Shown here piece after piece: positions 61,694 to 64,000 of a DNA stretch of 64,000 nt (positions within the stretch are counted from its first letter, which is position 1; each line of letters begins with the position of its first letter). The stretch is taken from NCBI RefSeq assembly GCF_021049245.1, contig NZ_CP088020.1, positions 1,308,001-1,372,000 on the forward strand, given 5' to 3'. The position numbers and the translations under genes are program-made. Under the pieces are notes generated by a model, which saw only the letters and a program-made list of their open reading frames with translations, did not search any database and was not told the origin of the DNA. This DNA comes from Radiobacillus kanasensis (GTDB taxonomy: Bacteria; Bacillota; Bacilli; Bacillales; Amphibacillaceae).

Positions 61694-61755
61694 AAGGTTT
61701 CTTCCTTTCCTGTCGGTTCTTCATAAAGTCTATTTTACTGGTATTATTCTATCGT

Positions 61756-61828
61756 GACAATATGTCGAACAATTATGATATTATGTCATTGACACTATAT
61801 CATCTAAATAATATAATGCAATTGTCAA
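61756..61828 (+). promoter_or_regulatory. kyn operon promoter and flanking inverted repeats
   Basis: TTGACA (61789-61794) and TATAAT (61812-61817) with a 17-base spacer are a perfect SigA promoter. GACA-ATA-TGTC (61756-61766) lies upstream of it. TTGACA is also mirrored by TGTCAA at 61823-61828 just past the -10, so operator-like arms enclose the promoter. A consensus promoter needs a repressor, and the divergent TetR gene supplies one. Confidence 0.7.
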
Positions 61829-61866
61829 AAGAATTTTATTTTTTCAGACAGCGGAGGGTCATGAAT

Positions 61867-63141
61867 ATGGAAAATGCTTCATTAGAATATGCAAAAAAGC
61901 TTGATGCACAAGATGTGCTTTATAAGTACAGAGAAGAATTTTACACCAAAGAAAATGGGATTTATCTCGATGGGAACTCTTTAGGATTAATGTCCAAGAG
62001 ATCCGAGGCATCCCTTTTAGAGATCGTGGAAGCCTGGAAACAGCATGGTATTGATGGTTGGACGGAAGGGGAGCACCCTTGGTTTTATCTATCTGAAAAA
62101 CTGGGAGAGAAGATGGCTCCCTTAGTCGGTGCTTTTTCTGACGAGATAATTGTAACCGCTTCCACTACAGGTAATTTACATCAGCTCGTTGCGACTTTTT
62201 ATCAACCGAAAGAAGAGAAAACGAAGATTTTAGCCGATACGATTACTTTTCCGAGTGATATCTATGCCTTGAAAAGTCAGCTCCGGCTAAAAGGCTTTGA
62301 CCCGGAAGAACATTTAGTTCGAGTAGAAAGTCGGGATGGCCATACCTTGTCGGAAGAAGATATTATTGCTGCGATGGATAACACTATTTCTGTCATTGTG
62401 TTGTCCAGTATATTATACAGAAGTGGGCAAATCTTAGACATGAAGCGGCTTACGACAGAAGCGCATAAACGAGGTATTATTATTGGGTTCGATTTATGTC
62501 ACTCCATCGGTTCTATCCCGCATGAATTAAGTGAATGGGGAGTAGACTTTGCATTTTGGTGTACGTATAAACACCTAAATGGAGGACCGGGCTCGGTTGG
62601 TGCTTTGTATGTGAACCGCAAGCATTTTGGAAAAGTACCTGGTTTGGCAGGTTGGTTTAGCTCAAAGAAGGAAAATCAGTTTGATATGGATCATGAATTG
62701 GTACCGGAAGAGCATGCTGGTGCTTATCAAATTGGTACACCGCACGTTTTAAGTATGGCACCTTTAATTGGGGCATTGGAAATGTTCACGGAAGCTGGCA
62801 TTACGAGAATCCGTGAGAAATCATTAAAGCTAACTTCCTATATGATGAAGCTCTTTGAACAGGAACTATCAACCTATGGCTTTATAATGCGAAACCCTTT
62901 AGAGGAAAATAGGCGAGGCGGGCACTTGTTTATTGAGCATCCAGAAGCGGCGCGTATTTGTAAAGCATTAAAAGCAAATGGAATTATTCCAGATTTTCGT
63001 GCCCCAAATGGAATTCGCTTAGCACCTGTAGCGTTGTACAATACGTTTGAAGACGTTTGGAAAACGGTTCAAGTATTAAAACAAATTATGGACGAAGAGC
63101 AATACAAAAAGTTTGAGAATAAACGTGGAGTGGTGGCATAG
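61867..63141 (+). CDS. kynU: kynureninase
   Basis: A 424-residue PLP enzyme that cleaves kynurenine to anthranilate and alanine. [44 protein letters not shown] and the PLP lysine K235 in [13 protein letters not shown] are family marks, as is the late [21 protein letters not shown] chose ATG at 61867, eight bases after GGAGGG; an ATG two codons upstream is too close to that site. It leads the kynU-kynB-kynA operon that turns tryptophan into anthranilate. Confidence 0.96.
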   Translation: MENASLEYAKKLDAQDVLYKYREEFYTKENGIYLDGNSLGLMSKRSEASLLEIVEAWKQHGIDGWTEGEHPWFYLSEKLGEKMAPLVGAFSDEIIVTASTTGNLHQLVATFYQPKEEKTKILADTITFPSDIYALKSQLRLKGFDPEEHLVRVESRDGHTLSEEDIIAAMDNTISVIVLSSILYRSGQILDMKRLTTEAHKRGIIIGFDLCHSIGSIPHELSEWGVDFAFWCTYKHLNGGPGSVGALYVNRKHFGKVPGLAGWFSSKKENQFDMDHELVPEEHAGAYQIGTPHVLSMAPLIGALEMFTEAGITRIREKSLKLTSYMMKLFEQELSTYGFIMRNPLEENRRGGHLFIEHPEAARICKALKANGIIPDFRAPNGIRLAPVALYNTFEDVWKTVQVLKQIMDEEQYKKFENKRGVVA

Positions 63142-63144
63142 CGA

Positions 63145-64000
<856 letters not shown>

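Overview
The window is a stretch of chromosome from a low-G+C, endospore-forming Bacillaceae bacterium. Two tiny YjcZ-type spore proteins, AGGAGG-type ribosome sites, frequent TTG/GTG starts, rho-independent terminators, an ECF sigma/anti-sigma pair, DUF1836 and CopZ-CopA all point that way. A BCCT osmolyte transporter with a long lysine-rich tail fits a salt-tolerant soil or marine Bacillaceae. The species cannot be named from the sequence alone.

Layout. 1-8 kb: the tail of a PLP aminotransferase, a chemoreceptor fragment, an acetyltransferase, an isochorismatase-like hydrolase, a PadR regulator with a frameshifted DUF4188 gene, a betaine-type transporter, a VOC protein, an MFS exporter and a second acetyltransferase. 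7.9-13.7 kb: an alpha/beta-hydrolase gene cut in two, its N-half at 7918 and its C-half at 13414, separated by about 5 kb of AT-rich foreign DNA. The insert holds an S-layer-like Ig fragment fused to an IS21 IstB tail, a complete RodA/FtsW-type (SEDS) gene followed by a truncated PBP start, a second decayed SEDS gene, and a small secreted protein. 14.0-20.3 kb: the assimilatory nitrite reduction operon nirB-nirD-nirC-cobA-sirB-trpD2-like. The missing siroheme step (precorrin-2 dehydrogenase) lies at 22.5-23.1 kb on the other strand, after an ECF sigma/anti-sigma pair. 23-29.7 kb: a nucleotidyltransferase, HAD phosphatases, a GH1 phospho-glucosidase with a PfkB sugar kinase, the YjcZ pair and a quinone oxidoreductase. 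29.9-33.5 kb: two tandem secreted alkaline phosphatases separated by a G+C-rich interspersed element that recurs at 47.3 kb.

33.5-41 kb: small envelope proteins, a candidate structured RNA, a HAD phosphatase, a chemoreceptor-like protein fused to a sugar-binding-type domain, and an IS1182-family element that has replaced the 3' ends of both neighbours (a secreted peptide and a polysaccharide deacetylase). 41.2-44.9 kb: copper resistance (CsoR-type operator, copZ, copA, a His-rich extracellular protein). 45-52.5 kb: a cysteine-cluster protein, a HlyIII-like membrane protein, a C45 acyl hydrolase, a TauE/SafE exporter, a HAD phosphatase, an amidase with two peptidoglycan-binding repeats, and an RlmN/Cfr-type radical SAM methyltransferase. 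52.8-54.4 kb: an unrecognised membrane/coiled-coil protein followed by two paralogous small basic proteins, the best candidate here for an undescribed system. 54.7-61.7 kb (mostly minus strand): folate pabB-pabC fusion and pabA, a MarR-membrane protein pair, a luciferase-like monooxygenase, a VOC protein, a cell-surface protein whose lipobox cysteine is now tryptophan, and a TetR regulator. 61.8-64 kb: the kynurenine operon kynU-kynB-kynA (last gene cut by the window), divergent from the TetR gene and behind a consensus promoter with inverted repeats.

Most of the window is ordinary Bacillaceae chromosome. The unusual parts are the mosaic insertion at 8.46-13.41 kb, two intergenic arrays with an exact 21-bp period (4.9 and 48.6 kb), the 52.8-54.4 kb module, the inverted chemoreceptor architecture at 36.2 kb, and the candidate RNA at about 34.8 kb. 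All function calls rest on reading motifs by eye; no database search was possible.
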